Assembly: GCF_030272615.1 (NCBI RefSeq) | Contig: NC_081407.1 | Coordinates: 140,062,897-140,126,896 of the forward strand | Source of the DNA: Cryptomeria japonica | Lineage: Eukaryota > Streptophyta > Pinopsida > Cupressales > Cupressaceae | Reading direction: 5' to 3' | Length of the DNA: 64,000 nt | Shown here: one piece after another, positions 9,440 through 20,935 of the stretch | How the letters are laid out: every line of letters begins with the position of its first letter | Numbering within the stretch: the stretch's first letter is position 1 | Position numbers and translations under genes: made by a program | Notes under the pieces: model-generated | The model's input: only the letters and a program-made list of their open reading frames with translations | Database searches by the model: none | Told to the model about the DNA's origin: nothing

Positions 9440-11035
9440 GCCTTGAGACGAGTGTTCCGGGATTTAGGACTAGAGATGAGGGTTGGACATGTGGCGTGGG
9501 ATACCATGACACAGACTGGATTGGCGCTACCAACGATGCTGGGAGGAGTGATCAGTGGGTTTCTATGTCCAGATAGGGTGACACGAGGGCTGGTTGTGGG
9601 CTGGGGGAGTACATTGGAGACACAACATACTAGATATGCCTGAGGACCGTGCGTGCTGGCACACTTGTACTATGAGCTTCACCAGTTTGTATACCATGGA
9701 TCTGTAGGATTGGGCTGTAGAGTGACATTATTGCAGGTATGGGCTTATGAGCATCTGTCGGTGACCCGACCGATTCATTTCAGAGGCAGTGGCCATGGGC
9801 ACAGTTTTGTTCACTTATATGATATGATTACCTCTCAGTCGCGGATCGAGAGATTAGAGCACTAGCACAGGGTCATTGATGAGATTGACACTGTGGTATG
9901 GAGACCATACCGAGAGTGTGAGGAGTGGGAGGATGACGCAGTGGAGCTGCCATACACCTTTAGGAGCAGGTATCTGACTGGGCGGACACCCTATGTACTG
10001 GAGAGGCAGTTGGTTGATAGGATTTGCAGGCAGCTCGGTAGGATTTAGCAGATGCCACGGGGTTCCAGGATGTATGCTCGGACAGTGAGGGATCAGGCAC
10101 ACTTCAGGCCATTATTATCATATGATCAGGCAGTGATGCAGCTGGTAGAGATGGTGCCCTTGCCTTGGGATATGTGGCCAGAGATAGAGGATGCAGGGAT
10201 GGATGCAGAGTATACTGCATATTTGGCTGAGCATCCATTTCCTCAACTAACAGACCTAGGGGAGCAGATAGATGGAGATGGCGGGGGGGATGAGGATAAT
10301 GATGGAGATGGCAGAGGTAGAGGCTGGCAAAGGAGGTGGGGGGTGATAGGAGAGAGGAGAGTGGCTCCGCGAAGAGAGGGTGGAGAGGAGAGACAGGCTC
10401 GGGTGGTGAGAGGCAGAGGTGGATTGCCTTTACAGGTGCTAGCAACACAGGGTCTGAGACAGGTACAGGGACAGGGATGAGGACAGGTGGAGGGGCAGCC
10501 ACAGGAGCAGCCATAGGTGCAGGGGCATGACCAGCCATAGCTACAGGGGGAAGAGGAGGAGGATGAGCTATTGGAGTTGAGGGAGATCTGCCAGGGACAG
10601 GCAAATGAGATCCAGGATCTTGAGCGGGAGACAACTAGACACAGGAGACAGCTACGAGATACTAAGTGGGAGAGGAATCAGGCTATCCATCGTTATACAG
10701 AGGTTGAGACAGCACTGAGGGCAGGGAGGCAGGTGGTAGAGGACACAAGAGTTGGTTATACTTATGTTTTGCGAGACGGGGAGGAGATAGGCTATTGGAG
10801 AGACCTATACTATGGGGCTATGCCATTAGAGCAGCGGGCCAGGAGTTTTCGTAGACCATCGCAGACAACGACGACCATTGGAGGGAGGGACGGGAGACAG
10901 GCATCCAGCGGTGGGGTTATGGGTCCTCCACCACCACCAAACATAGGGGACGGGAGAGATGATCCTGGGGCGGGTCCTTCCAGGGCTCAAACTCCGTCGA
11001 GGCTAGGCGACTTCGAGGGAGGGAGTTCATCATAG
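9440..11035 (+). pseudogene. PMD ORF, 3' part, antisense inside gypsy element
   Basis: This continues the PMD protein begun at 2442. It reads in one frame to the stop at 11033-11035. Six in-frame stops break it: 9641 (TGA), 9863, 10046 (TAG), 10478 (TGA), and 10514 and 10538 (TAG). The PMD core includes the motif VWAYEHLSVTRP and a preceding LYYELHQFVYHG stretch. After the domain come an acidic Gly/Asp segment, Arg/Gly and Gln/Gly-rich stretches, a coiled coil (LRDTKWERNQAIHRYTEVET), and a Pro/Gly/Ser tail. Several stops sit where CAG or CGA would be expected. The minus-strand ORF over 10104-10634 is only its shadow. Confidence 0.72.
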
Positions 11036-11140
11036 CCTTAGAGGGCTCCCTATGTATCAGTTTTGTACCATTTTGTATGATGACACCTTCGGGTGATTGT
11101 AGCCATATGATTTTGACATCATTGTATCATGACACTTACC

Positions 11141-11177
<37 letters not shown>

Positions 11178-12723
11178 TGATTCATCTTTGCGACAGCTAT
11201 ATGCATGTGTACCTATGTGATGAGATGTTTCATGATATATGTTTCTATGTGATGGTTATGATATGGATGCAAATGTGTACATGATGAAATGCAATATTTT
11301 TGTTCTTTTATGTTTTTAATATGTTATGCCAATGCAAATGTGAATGTATGAAATGCAAATAACTATATACATGATGAGAATGTAAAATGTGCTAACATGT
11401 GTTGTGTGCAGGATGTGATGCAATTGTGATATCTATATGTATGTATGAAATGCTTATATGTGGTAATGCAGGTGAAACTACGTGAGATGCAAATGTTTTT
11501 GGTGTGTCATTATACTCAGTCGTGTGATAGCAGGCTACACGGACTCGGGAAGGACTATGGAAGTCAATCAAGAAAGGGAGGTGGAAGATAGAAGATATGA
11601 AAGTGAAAGAGATTCTTGTGCGTTATCATCATTGAGCTTTATTATGGCAAGTAGGTTATGACAATCGAGGCATATGTGCGACCTAGAAGGAGATCAGACA
11701 ATTGCAAACAAGGAATGTCCCAGTTCATACTAGACTCACAGTGTCCTCATATCCTTGGACAAGTCATAGCATTACTAAGAGACAATCCACATACAGGAAA
11801 AGAAAAACAGGTGACGATACCCCATCCTCACCTTTCTAGTCAAAGACATCCTAGAGATAGAATCTCTAGTCAAAGACATCCTGGAAAAGCTAAAAGACAT
11901 GTTACCAAAAGATAAAATCAAAAGAAAACCAAGACTCGACATCAACATCCATTGTAGTCCTCAAGTTTAGTGTCTCTTGTCACTTGTATAAGTCTATTTG
12001 ATTGTGGTCACAATGTTTACTTTCACAAATGGATAGATAGCACTTGAACCATAATGTTGTTTGAGTCTGTCGGAAGATTTGATTTGTTGAAGCCCATTGA
12101 TGCTGTTGTGTCTCATTTGAAACTGGCTGAATCCATGCAACTGATACTTTATTGCGGACTGGCGATGCAAGTGCTACTTTATTGTGGATTGTGCGCGGAT
12201 AGACTGAAGAAAACTGGAAGAAACTGTACTCCTTAGAACAGGCGATGCTATCAGTTCCACACCCATCACTAGACGTAGGATTTTCCTTAGCCACAGATAG
12301 GAGTTGATTTATTATGGATGGAAAGGGTGAAAAGGAAGGTTTATTATGAATGGCTAACCAATCTTCGGTAGATCAATAACAAGCCATGATGGGAATGGGT
12401 AAGTTTATTATAGATGGATAGGTTGTGAGTGTGTGCAAAGTGAAATGATGAAAGTGAATCCTGAAGGAGGGAGGAGCAATGTCTCTACACATGGTGCCGA
12501 TGACCCGGTTTTCACCATGGTACTTGCCCAGGGTGCCATCAAAGTGGTTTTCACCGTTGGACAAAAAAAAATTTCTGTTTTTCAAAAAAAAAATTGTGTG
12601 ACAAGGCACCTGTTTGCCAGGTTTTCACCAAGTAATGATTTTTTTTTATGTTTTTTTTTATTTTTTTGTATTTTTTAATTTTTTTTTTTTTTTTTGTATT
12701 TTGAATTTGGATACTCTAAAGAG
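11036..12723. other. Spacer between PMD ORF and integrase end
   Basis: This interval lies between the convergent 3' ends of the PMD ORF and gag-pol. It holds a (TA)n microsatellite (11143-11173), a TG/ATGCAAATG-rich stretch (11180-11490), a short duplication of 'ctagtcaaagacatcct' (11836-11883), and T-rich tracts at 12640-12700. I found no credible gene. The T-rich tracts are A-rich on the gag-pol strand, just past its stop. Confidence 0.6.
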
Positions 12724-13800
12724 CTATGTGTAAAACCTGTGAAGGTGCATGCTATTGATAGGATCCTCCAAAGGTTCACCCTTTGTGGTTGAGAGTTGAT
12801 ATGCACCAGAGCCATATGTTGTTGCAATGATGTAAGGACCAAGCCAGTTTGGTTCGAACTTGCCCTTCCTCTCTCTGTCTTGCTGATTTTTAGGATTTTC
12901 TCTGAGAACTAAGTCACCAACCTCAAATGTGCAAGGCTTGACTTTATGATTGTAACCGCGACTCATTCGTTGTTGATAAGCCTTGAGATGATTAAAAGCG
13001 GTTTGTCTTTTTTCATCCAATAGTTCAAGTTCTTGTAAGCGAGAGACCCTGTAGTCTTCATCACTGATAATGTTTTGAAAAAAGACTCGTAAAGAGGGTA
13101 ACTCAACCTCAATAGGCAAGATAGATTCAGTGCCGTAGACAAGTGAATAGGGTGTAGCTCCTGTAGGTGTGTGAACGCTTGTGCGGTAGGCCCAAAGTGC
13201 GGGATTAAGTTGGATATGCCAATTGCGGCCAACATTGTCAACTGTCTTTTTTAAGATTTTAAGTATGGTTTTATTAGATGCCTCAGCTTGACCGTTACCT
13301 TGGGGGTAATAAGGTGTGGAGAAATGATGGGTAATATGGAAGTGGTCACAGAGTTCACGAACATCTTGATTTTTGAAGGGACGCGCGTTATCAATGATGA
13401 TGGAAACATACCGTATCGATAAATGATATAGTTGAGAATGAATGTAGCAATTTGTTTTCCAGTGACTTGTGTAAGAGGCACCGCTTCAATCCATTTTGTG
13501 AAATACTCTGTGGCAGTGATGATGAATTTATGACCATTGGAGGAAGGAGGGTGAATCTTGCCTATGAGGTCGAGTCCCCATTGGCAAAAGGGCCAAGGAG
13601 TCGCAATTGGTTGAAGTTCTTGTGTTGGCGCATGAATGAGGTCTCCATGAATTGGACACTGCTTACATTTCTTGACAAACTGATATGAGTCTTTTTCCAT
13701 ATTGGTCCAGTAATATCCAATCTAAATGAGTTTCTTGGCTAAGGTAGGACCACTAGAATGTGGACCACATATCCCTTCATGAACTTCACATAACACAATC
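12724..13800 (-). pseudogene. Integrase domain of gypsy pol
   Basis: The integrase inserts the cDNA into the host genome. Reading on the minus strand: the zinc-binding HHCC region (HEGICGPHSSG, then CKQCPIHGD), the first catalytic Asp in WGLDLIGKI, the second in IIDNARPF, the catalytic Glu in NGQAEASNK, and a C-terminal GPY/F-type module (KFEPNWLGPYII ... MHLHRFYT). The D-D-E residues are all present. A frameshift near 13400-13412, between the first and second catalytic Asp, moves the frame, and a stop (TAA/TAG type) lies near 13720. The protein therefore cannot be made intact. No chromodomain follows, as is usual for Tat elements. Confidence 0.9.
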
Positions 13801-14079
13801 TGAGCTTCGTCCCCTTCTAAACATCTAAGAAGAGTGTCATCTAGACCTCGATGGTATATGATATCGGCTAAAATGACGTATCGAGAAGATTGGTGAATGA
13901 AAGTGCGATGTTGGTTATTGGATAGGTCAGGAGGAAGGGTATTGTCACGAAGGTATGTGAAAATGGGACCATATAACTGGGACTCAGGACCGACGACACA
14001 TATCATCTCAGTAGGAGTGATCTCATATGAGGGAACCAAAAGGTTATCCATCAAGAACTCATAGTGGGTCTCATTCTGT

Positions 14080-14480
14080 GGTAAATCGATTAGTGAAGCA
14101 ATTGTAGCCATGGCATCCGCGACTCGATTCTGCTCTCTTGGTATTTGCTCAAAGTCTAAATTCGTGAAATGTTGCTTCAGGTCATCCACCATTCTTTAGT
14201 AAGGCATTAATTTCTCATCCTTTGTTTGGTAGTCATCAGTTGCTTGACAAATTACAAGTTGAGAGTCCCCAAAAACATGAAGTTCCTGGATCTTCCACTG
14301 AACTGCAATCCGTAATCCAATTGTTAATGCCTCGTACTCCGCTATATTATTAGTGCAAGGAAATGATAATCAATATGATTTTGGTATAGAATCCCCTTGA
14401 GGAGTTATGACGAGGATACTAGCTCCTGCCCCATGTTGTGTGTATGAGCCGTCAAAGTATAGTTGCCAAGGCTTTGCGTG
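14080..14480 (-). pseudogene. Second, archaeal-type RNase H of gypsy pol
   Basis: This RNase H follows the first one and precedes the integrase. The acidic residues can be followed: Asp in WQLYFDGSYTQHGAG, Glu in NNIAEYEAL, Asp in FGDSQLVI, and Asp in NRVADAMAT. All are present, so the active site looked complete before decay. A TGA at 14370-14372 and a TAA near 14193 break the frame. The TGA is one C-to-T step from CGA. A second RNase H of this kind is diagnostic of the Tat lineage among plant gypsy elements and is thought to have replaced the function of the first. Confidence 0.85.
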
Positions 14481-15071
14481 TGATATTGTCAAGATGGATT
14501 CATCTGGGAATTCTAAAGTTAGAGGAACATCATCTATCATGGGAGCATCTACTAATTGATCTACGATAGCTTGTCCTTTTATTGCTTTTTTGTCCACATA
14601 CTCAATGTCGAATTCACTCAGGAGCATCTCCCATTTGGCTAGTCGACCAGTAAGCGTTGCCTTATCGAGAAGGTATTTCAATGGATCGATCCTTGCGACC
14701 AACTTAGTTTTATGAGTTAGCATGTAATGTCGTAATTTTTGCGAAACAAAGACCACATCGAGACATGCACGCTCAATTGGTGTGTAATTTAGCTCATATC
14801 CCACCAATGTGCGACTGATGTAGTAGACTGTCTTTTGTTTGCCCTTAGCCACCTGTTGTGCTAAGAGTGCCCCCAATGTTGTTGGAGTAGCTGATATGTA
14901 TAATAATAAAGGTTGATATGGAACTAGTGGCATCAATACTGGCGGATTTAGAAGATAATCTTTGAGTGTCTGGAAAGCCTGTTGATACTTATCATCCCAT
15001 TTGAATTTGATGTTTTTATGTAGCAAGTGCTGGAAAGGATTACATTTATCCACAAGTTGTGCTATGAATCT
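14481..15071 (-). pseudogene. First (Ty3-type) RNase H of gypsy pol
   Basis: It lies directly after the RT palm/connection region (CNPFQHLLHKNIKFKWDD). The Ty3-type RNase H start reads LLLYISATPTTLGALLAQ, without the usual catalytic Asp at the D-A/S position, followed by YYISRTLVGYELNYTPIE and KLVARIDPLKYLLDK. Loss of the catalytic Asp in this domain is common in elements that carry the second RNase H, so it need not be decay of this copy. Confidence 0.8.
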
Positions 15072-15776
15072 TCATATGGACTGGAGTCTCCCTTGCAAAG
15101 ATCAAAGTTGACTGATGTTTCGTGGTGGTTGCATCTCTAGGACGGCCTTGACTTTTGCTAGATCGGCTTCGATTCCTCTTTTTAATACAATGAATCCTAG
15201 GAGCTTCTCGGAGGTTACTCCAAAGACACATTTCTTGGGGTTTAATCTTACTTTGTATTTTTCCAACCGATCAAAGACGACTGAAAGTATGTCCAAATGT
15301 GTATCTCTGTCTATTGATTTTCCCAAGAGGTTGTCAACATAATCTTCCATAGTAACGTGCATGAGATCATGAAAGATAGTAGTCATGGCTCTTTGATATG
15401 TAGCGCCTGCATTTTTTAGCCCAAAGGGCATGACATTCCAATAGAAATTTCCCCAAGGACAAGTGAATGTTGTTTTGTGCTGATCCTCGGATGCGATTTT
15501 TATTTGATTATAACCAGAGAATCCATCCATCAGAAATAACATTGCATGACCTGCTGTGAGATCTACAATCAGGTCAATGTTTGGTAATGGCAAGTCGTCC
15601 TTAGGAAAAGCTTTGTTGATGTCTCTGAAGTCTGTACATATTCTGATGCTACGATCTGGTTTACTGACAAGCACTAAGTTGGAGATCCATTCAGGATAAT
15701 CAATCGGGCGTATGAATCCGACATCCAATAATTTTTCAAGCTCTGCCTTGACTAATAATGCCACTTGTGGATGCAT
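15072..15776 (-). pseudogene. Reverse transcriptase domain of gypsy pol, active site mutated
   Basis: This domain copies element RNA into DNA. It shows the gypsy RT blocks in order: GFIRPIDYPEWISNLVLV, FRDINKAFPKDDLPLP, FLMDGFSGYNQIKI, MPFGLKNAGATYQRAM, then the active-site box MEDYVDNLLGKS and FLGFIV-type end motifs. The box should be YVDD; the second Asp codon is AAC (Asn, 15330-15332), one G-to-A step from GAC. Two TGA stops at 15102-15104 and 15072-15074 fall in the normally conserved LRSLQGRLQSIRRF region, and both are CGA-to-TGA changes. Confidence 0.93.
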
Positions 15777-15788
15777 CTTTCTTAAATT

Positions 15789-16586
15789 TTATTTCACTGG
15801 TTTTGCCCCCGATTTAACTGTCCAATGATGCAATACCAAATCCGGATCCAATCCAAGCATATCAGCGTATGACCATGCAAAATTGATTTGTCGCTCTGTG
15901 AAGAAATTTATGAATTTTGATCTTTTTGTCTCCGTCAGAGATTGAGCTAGGAATATGTTATGTGGAATTTCTTCTGTACCAATGTTTGTTTTGATGGTTT
16001 CCTCTACCAACATAGATGATTTTTCTTCATATGATGTTGGGAGAATGTCAAGCCTTCCATCCTCGGGTGCCTCAGAGAGGTTTTCGCCCTCAGATACATC
16101 CTTTCTTTTTACCTTTTTGGGGTTAGACAACGCCACAATGTGGTTTTCGCCATAAGACCCTTGATTTGTTTTTATTTTTATGTTTTTGTGAATGGAAGGC
16201 CCGACACCCTCACCAAAATATGCCGCGCTGTTGAGTTCTATAGTGTATCCTGCTTTATGGTCCCTAGGGGGAAGATCATCTCGTATGCCTAGATAATCAA
16301 TAAAGGATTCATCATTTTGGAATGTGTCAAATTGTGCAGGTCCTTCATGGTCCCAATCAATAAGTTGGTGGTGAACAAGGGGAAGGCCTTTGATGTCTTC
16401 AAAGTTAGCAGGGCTAAGAGTGAAAATGCAGTTATACTCAGGTATGTCAAGGTAATCATTGAGGTCATCGTTGGCACTCTCCTCATCTATCTCGATCATG
16501 AACGAATTCAAATTATCATCACTAGTAGCACATTCTGGGACAGGTGTTCTCATTCTATGTGATTTCGACCTAGAACCTAGAGGCAA
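15789..16586 (-). pseudogene. Pre-RT linker region of gypsy pol
   Basis: This is an acidic segment of about 265 residues between the G-patch and RT, ending in INFAWSYADMLGLDPDLVLH, the conserved lead-in to gypsy RT. It is in the same frame as protease and RT, separated by single stops near 16590 and 15787. Beyond the lead-in I recognise no domain. Confidence 0.65.
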
Positions 16587-16724
16587 GGACTGTATGGGGT
16601 CCTCAGGGGTTGTTTCTTGACCAACTTTGAATTTTCTATAAAATTCTTCTTCTTCTATGGGTTCACCTGGTTCTCTGAATGTCTCAGTGAGTTCATAGTC
16701 ACTGGAGGATTTGTCTGAATCCCA

Positions 16725-17105
16725 TTACCATTCATTAGAGTTTGTGGAATAGCGATTCTCTTGTTGAATTCTGGCAGCTTTGATTTGTAATGCTTCTCCT
16801 GTCTTTTGAGTGTTTACCTTGGAGGTCATGAAACCAAGTCCTTTAGAGCATTCCTTTTTGAATGTCAATTCAGGTTGTAAAGGTTCAATGATGCCTTCCT
16901 TTCTTAAGCCAAGAGGACTTTTGCCATCATACCCAAATTTTTGTAGGATCTTGAATCCTTTGCCATATTTTTCACATGGTAGGCTGATGTGATCTTGTGT
17001 ATCATTTTCAGGGTCTTTGTAAAGCATTTTGTATAAGTCTTCTTCTTCCAGTTCACCCCATCTTTGAAAGATAGTAGGGTCCCATTTGAGTATAATGATA
17101 GATAC
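16725..17105 (-). pseudogene. G-patch-like domain between protease and RT
   Basis: The segment GKGFKILQKFGYDGKSPLGL, then RKEGIIEPLQPE and KGLGF, has the spaced glycines and the aromatic residue of a G-patch. That motif binds RNA or helicases in cellular proteins and occurs next to the protease in some retroviruses. It is in the same frame as the protease, with a stop between them. Placement between protease and RT suggests a role in RNA handling during particle maturation or reverse transcription, but this is inference. Confidence 0.6.
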
Positions 17106-17864
17106 CTACTTATTAGGATGTGGTCTTCCATATTCTTTTGGTGAACTCATAACTTGTTGTAAGCACATGGTTTGATTCACGGTGTATTCACCCATGCCCT
17201 TGTCCTGAAATTTCCCTTTAAGTTCACCTTGTTTTGATGTCGAAGGTTTTAATGATTCAGGATCAATGTATGCAGAAGAAGGGACAACTTCCCTATTACT
17301 TGGAATGATTGTCTCAGTTTTTGGTCTCAAGTTATTGCAGTATATGGATGGATTAGGATCACCATTAACTGTTATTTCAACTTTGTTATGAGGAAACTTA
17401 ATGCATTGGTGATATGTAGATGGGACTGCCCTCATTTCATGAATCCAAGGACGTCCTAGTAATATATTGTATGTGAGATCCAGGTCTAGGACTTGACAAA
17501 CCACATCCTTTGTAACTAGCCCAACTTTGAGAGGTAAGGTGACTGTGCCTTTGGATGAACGCTCTTCATCATCATATGCCTTGATGGTAATTTTGTTTGT
17601 AGAATTCATAGCTTTATCAGAATATCCCAATTTTTTAATAGTGCTCAATGTACAAATGTTCGGACCTGCTCCTCCATCTATCAGGACTCGTTTTATTTGA
17701 TGTTTGTGTATGAAGGCTTCAATGTGTAATGGTGCATTATGTGGCTGACTTACGGAGGCGTCATCAGCTTCTGTGAATGTAAGGGAGTGTGGAACAGAAA
17801 GGTATCCCACCATGGCTTGAAACTGGTCCACATTCAGATCAGTGGGGACAACAGTGTCTCTCAA
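17106..17864 (-). pseudogene. Aspartic protease of gypsy pol
   Basis: This protease would cut the Gag-Pol polyprotein. The active-site loop reads VLIDGGAGPNI, the D-G-G form common in Tat-type elements (D-S/T-G in most others). Later come a YNILLGRPWIH block and a hydrophobic strand (VVCQVLDLDL), as expected for the pepsin/retropepsin fold. The domain occupies about residues 45-160 of this ORF; the tail is a low-complexity linker. The frame continues from the zinc-knuckle segment. Confidence 0.85.
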
Positions 17865-17945
17865 GATTTTGTCAAGAATGGCTTTATGTGCGGGGGATAT
17901 GCGTAAGAGCTCAAGGATGGAGATGAGCGCGGGTGTCTTCCCTAA

Positions 17946-18641
17946 CTATTCTACAAGGTCATACTCAGGTTTGGTTGATGATGAAGAAATTTTTTTAGCT
18001 GGAGCACCTTGCAAAGTGAATTTACCTCGATGAGTTGTAACATTACATTCAAAGGTAGGTTCAAAAGAAGATCCAATTCCTTTCAGGATGATCTTGGGTC
18101 TCTCGGTAGAATTCTCAGGCGCTTTGTCCTTGATGATAATGGTAGAGACATCATTGTCCATCGAAATGTAATTGATAGTTGAATCATAGTTATAGGATGC
18201 TCTGGTATAGTTGGTTTGGTCATCTGTGGCTTTAGCTTTTCCCTTGTCATGTTTTGGGAATAGTTCCTTAAACATCTCATGTTCTTGGTTAGATGAGTGT
18301 CCCTCGATCTCAATGTCACCTCTATCAATGAGATCTTGTATGATGTTCTTCAACCGGTAACAATTTCCTATCTTATGACCCTTGTTTTTATGAAATTCAC
18401 AATACTCATCATCATTCCACCAATTTGGTTTAACCTTTGGCTCATATGGAGGTAGATCTGGAATCGTTATTATTTTGTTTGCCACTAGCTTTCTGAAAAC
18501 GGACTCAAGTGGTTCTCCCAATGGAGTGTACTTCCTTCGTGACTTGGAAGTTGTTTGAGTGTTCACTTGATTGTTTGTAGAGCTTGATCCAGAAAAAAAT
18601 GATTTTGGGTCGTACTGTATTGGCATCCACAACACCATCAT
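17946..18641 (-). pseudogene. Gag C-terminal region with knuckle-like C-x2-H...C motif
   Basis: A sequence reading EYCEFHKNKGHKIGNCYRLK fits the variant zinc knuckle (C-x2-H-x4-H-x4-C) found at the Gag/protease border of Tat elements. It is followed by IIQDLIDRGDIEIEG. Flanks are Ser/Thr/Lys-rich. The frame differs from the capsid-like segment upstream (a frameshift near 18640), but it is shared with protease, RT and both RNases H. Confidence 0.75.
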
Positions 18642-19311
18642 TGACTGTGTTCTTGTTTTTTATTCCAAAATCTTGGCTTTTTTTTTCCTTTAAAGTCCTC
18701 TTTGTTTTCTTTGAATATTTTGATAATGCCTTGCTCAATTAGGACTTTCTTTGTTGCTAAGCCTTTTTCAATGACGTCCTTGAAGGTGGACAAGCAAGCT
18801 TTCCTTAGGTCATAACCAATGTCTTTGTTAACATTCTGAGTGAACATCTCTACCATTTGTTTTTGTGGAATTTCACAAGAGCATCTGCTAGCTAGATTCC
18901 TCCATCTTTGTAAAATGATGAAAAAGATTCTCCATCCTTTTGCTTGGTGTTGCACAAAGTGGTGACTGATATGTCTGTCTCTATGTTGTATGATAAATGT
19001 TGAATAAATGCCTCTGCTAAGTCACCCCATGACTTAATTCCAGGTGGGAGTTGGGAGAACCATTCCATAGCTTGATCGCCTAAGCTTTGTGGGAATAATC
19101 TCATCAAATATGTCTCTTTTGCTGCTACCTCAATGCAGGCTATGAAAAACCGTCTTATATGTGCTTTAGGATCCCCTTTTCCTCTGTACTTATCGAACTT
19201 ATGTGTCATGAAATGTGTAGGAAATGGAGGCATTAGAATACTCTTGTCAAATGGATAAGGACATATGTCTCTCATTGTGTAAGTTGGCTTCGGTGTATTT
19301 ATGTCCTCCAT
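18638..19311 (-). pseudogene. Gag (capsid-like) domain
   Basis: A retrotransposon gag domain is recognisable by FDKYRGKGDPKAHIRRFF, LFPQSLGDQAMEWFSQLP and SWGDLAEAFIQHLS, then KQKDGESFSSFY. It would form the particle shell. The domain spans two frames: 19311-18892, then 18955-18638, which overlap where one base has been gained or lost. A further shift follows into the knuckle segment. Confidence 0.85.
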
Positions 19312-19317
19312 TTTCTT

Positions 19318-20252
19318 TTATAAATCCTTGATTTGCTGTTCCAAATTGTTCTTAGGTGGAGACCGACTTCTTGGACCATATCCCATTCCTAAAGCACTGA
19401 GCGGGGGAGGAGCATGTTGCATATATGGATGATATTGATCATACACATGTTCATATGGAGGAGGTCTATAATGATGTTGCGTATATGGACCACTTGGTAT
19501 AGAGTCATGATGAGGAGCAGAATATTTGCTTTGTCCTTGTATACCATACTCTATAGGAATGTCATGAGTTTGTTCTAGTGTGTTGCCCCCAAATTTGATG
19601 CGGGGTTTCCTTGTGTCCAAATTTTGAACATGCCTTTGAATATCCAATTGCTTTGGTGGTTGATCCTTAGCATTGGTATGTGATTGAGTATATTTTTCTG
19701 CATAAGACTTCCACAATGGTCTACGAAGGTGAGTATCATATGCTTGACCATGTGTGTATGGGACCTCAGGTTTTTGAAACAAAGATGATGGTGATTCAGG
19801 CACAAGATGTGGTCCTCTATTGCCTCCACTATTAGGCCTCCTTTGATCCATGTTGAGGTGAGGTTGTTGCAAAGGTCGATTTTCCATTATTTGAGACATG
19901 TCAAAATCATGAGGGATCTTGGCTCCACTTTGTGCCATCACTTGTAAGAAGTATTGTCTATCTCTCCTCATTATTTCCTCAACCAATCGATTGAAACGAG
20001 ATCCATAATGGAGTCTTCCACTTCTGCTGAATATACAGAAATGTTGTCCATATTGTCATTGTGTGTACCATTGTTGTTTGTAGTGTCCATGTTCTCAACA
20101 TTTGGAATGTTTCTATAAGCATCCATGTCAAGTAATGTAGTATGATTAGAGTTGAAAAAGATATCATTGTCATACTCATAGGAACTCATGTTTGCAGACT
20201 CTTGAGCCTCTTTAGCTTCTCTCCTAGATTTGTGGGAACGGGTTTCAACCAT
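19318..20252 (-). pseudogene. N-terminal extension of gag
   Basis: The start is ATG at 20250-20252 (MVETRSHKSRREAKEA). After about 90 residues a frameshift near 19975-19986 moves into a Pro/His/Tyr/Gln-rich stretch (repeated PPP and HH, for example YMQHAPPPLSALGMGYGPR). A TAA at 19318-19320 separates it from the capsid-like segment. Long low-complexity N-terminal extensions are usual for gag of this lineage. Confidence 0.7.
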
Positions 20253-20744
20253 GAACTAGGTATTGACCAAGATTTGTGAGACTAGATGAAAATGGAAAGA
20301 GTATGGAAGACCAAGAGTTGGATGAAATGTAAATGAATTTGAAGTGTACTTGCAATGTCCAAAGTGTAAGACCAAGTATGTATGTAGTAGAGTAGGTGTG
20401 ACTTCCAAAGAGATGATAGTTTCTCTTGATGAGGTAAGTTGACCTTGACTCTAAGTAAGACCAAATGAGACCCAAAGGTGATAGACCTTGATGAGGGACC
20501 ACTTAGCAAAATGTTGTTGTATGTAGTGTGTTGACAAAGTATGATGAGGACAAGCAAGTGATCTTTTGACTCAAGTTTAGACAAATGTGAATGTAATGTA
20601 AGGTGTAAAGAAATGATGGACTTTGTGAGACCCAAAGACAGGTTGAATGCTAGATGAAAACCCAAAGAGATAACCTAGGAAGCTCAATAAGTCTGAAACT
20701 GACTATTCTTGTTTGCTGGACTGTAAAATTTTTCAATTCTAAAC

Positions 20745-20935
20745 ACAGACGTGCCTGTATACTTCACAGACGCGCTTAAATGACACATACACTATTCTGT
20801 CAGACATATACGCGCTTCTTGAGATATTGTAAGTGCAATGTTTCTCAAAAGACACAAACGCATTTCTGCCCTTCACAGACGCGGTTATATGACACAGACG
20901 TGGTTTTGTCAGACACAGATGCGTTTCCTAAAAAT
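20745..20935. repeat. CACAGACGCG repeat cluster, leader, near gag
   Basis: Seven or more degenerate copies of cacagacgcg, spaced about 25-35 bp. The copy at 20765-20775 is an exact 11-base reverse complement of GCGCGTCTGTG at 1743 and 1803. Confidence 0.65.

Noticed and set aside
10104-10634. Pro/His/Leu-rich minus-strand ORF of 176 codons
   Set aside because: Shadow of the Gly/Asp/Arg-rich tail of the PMD ORF.
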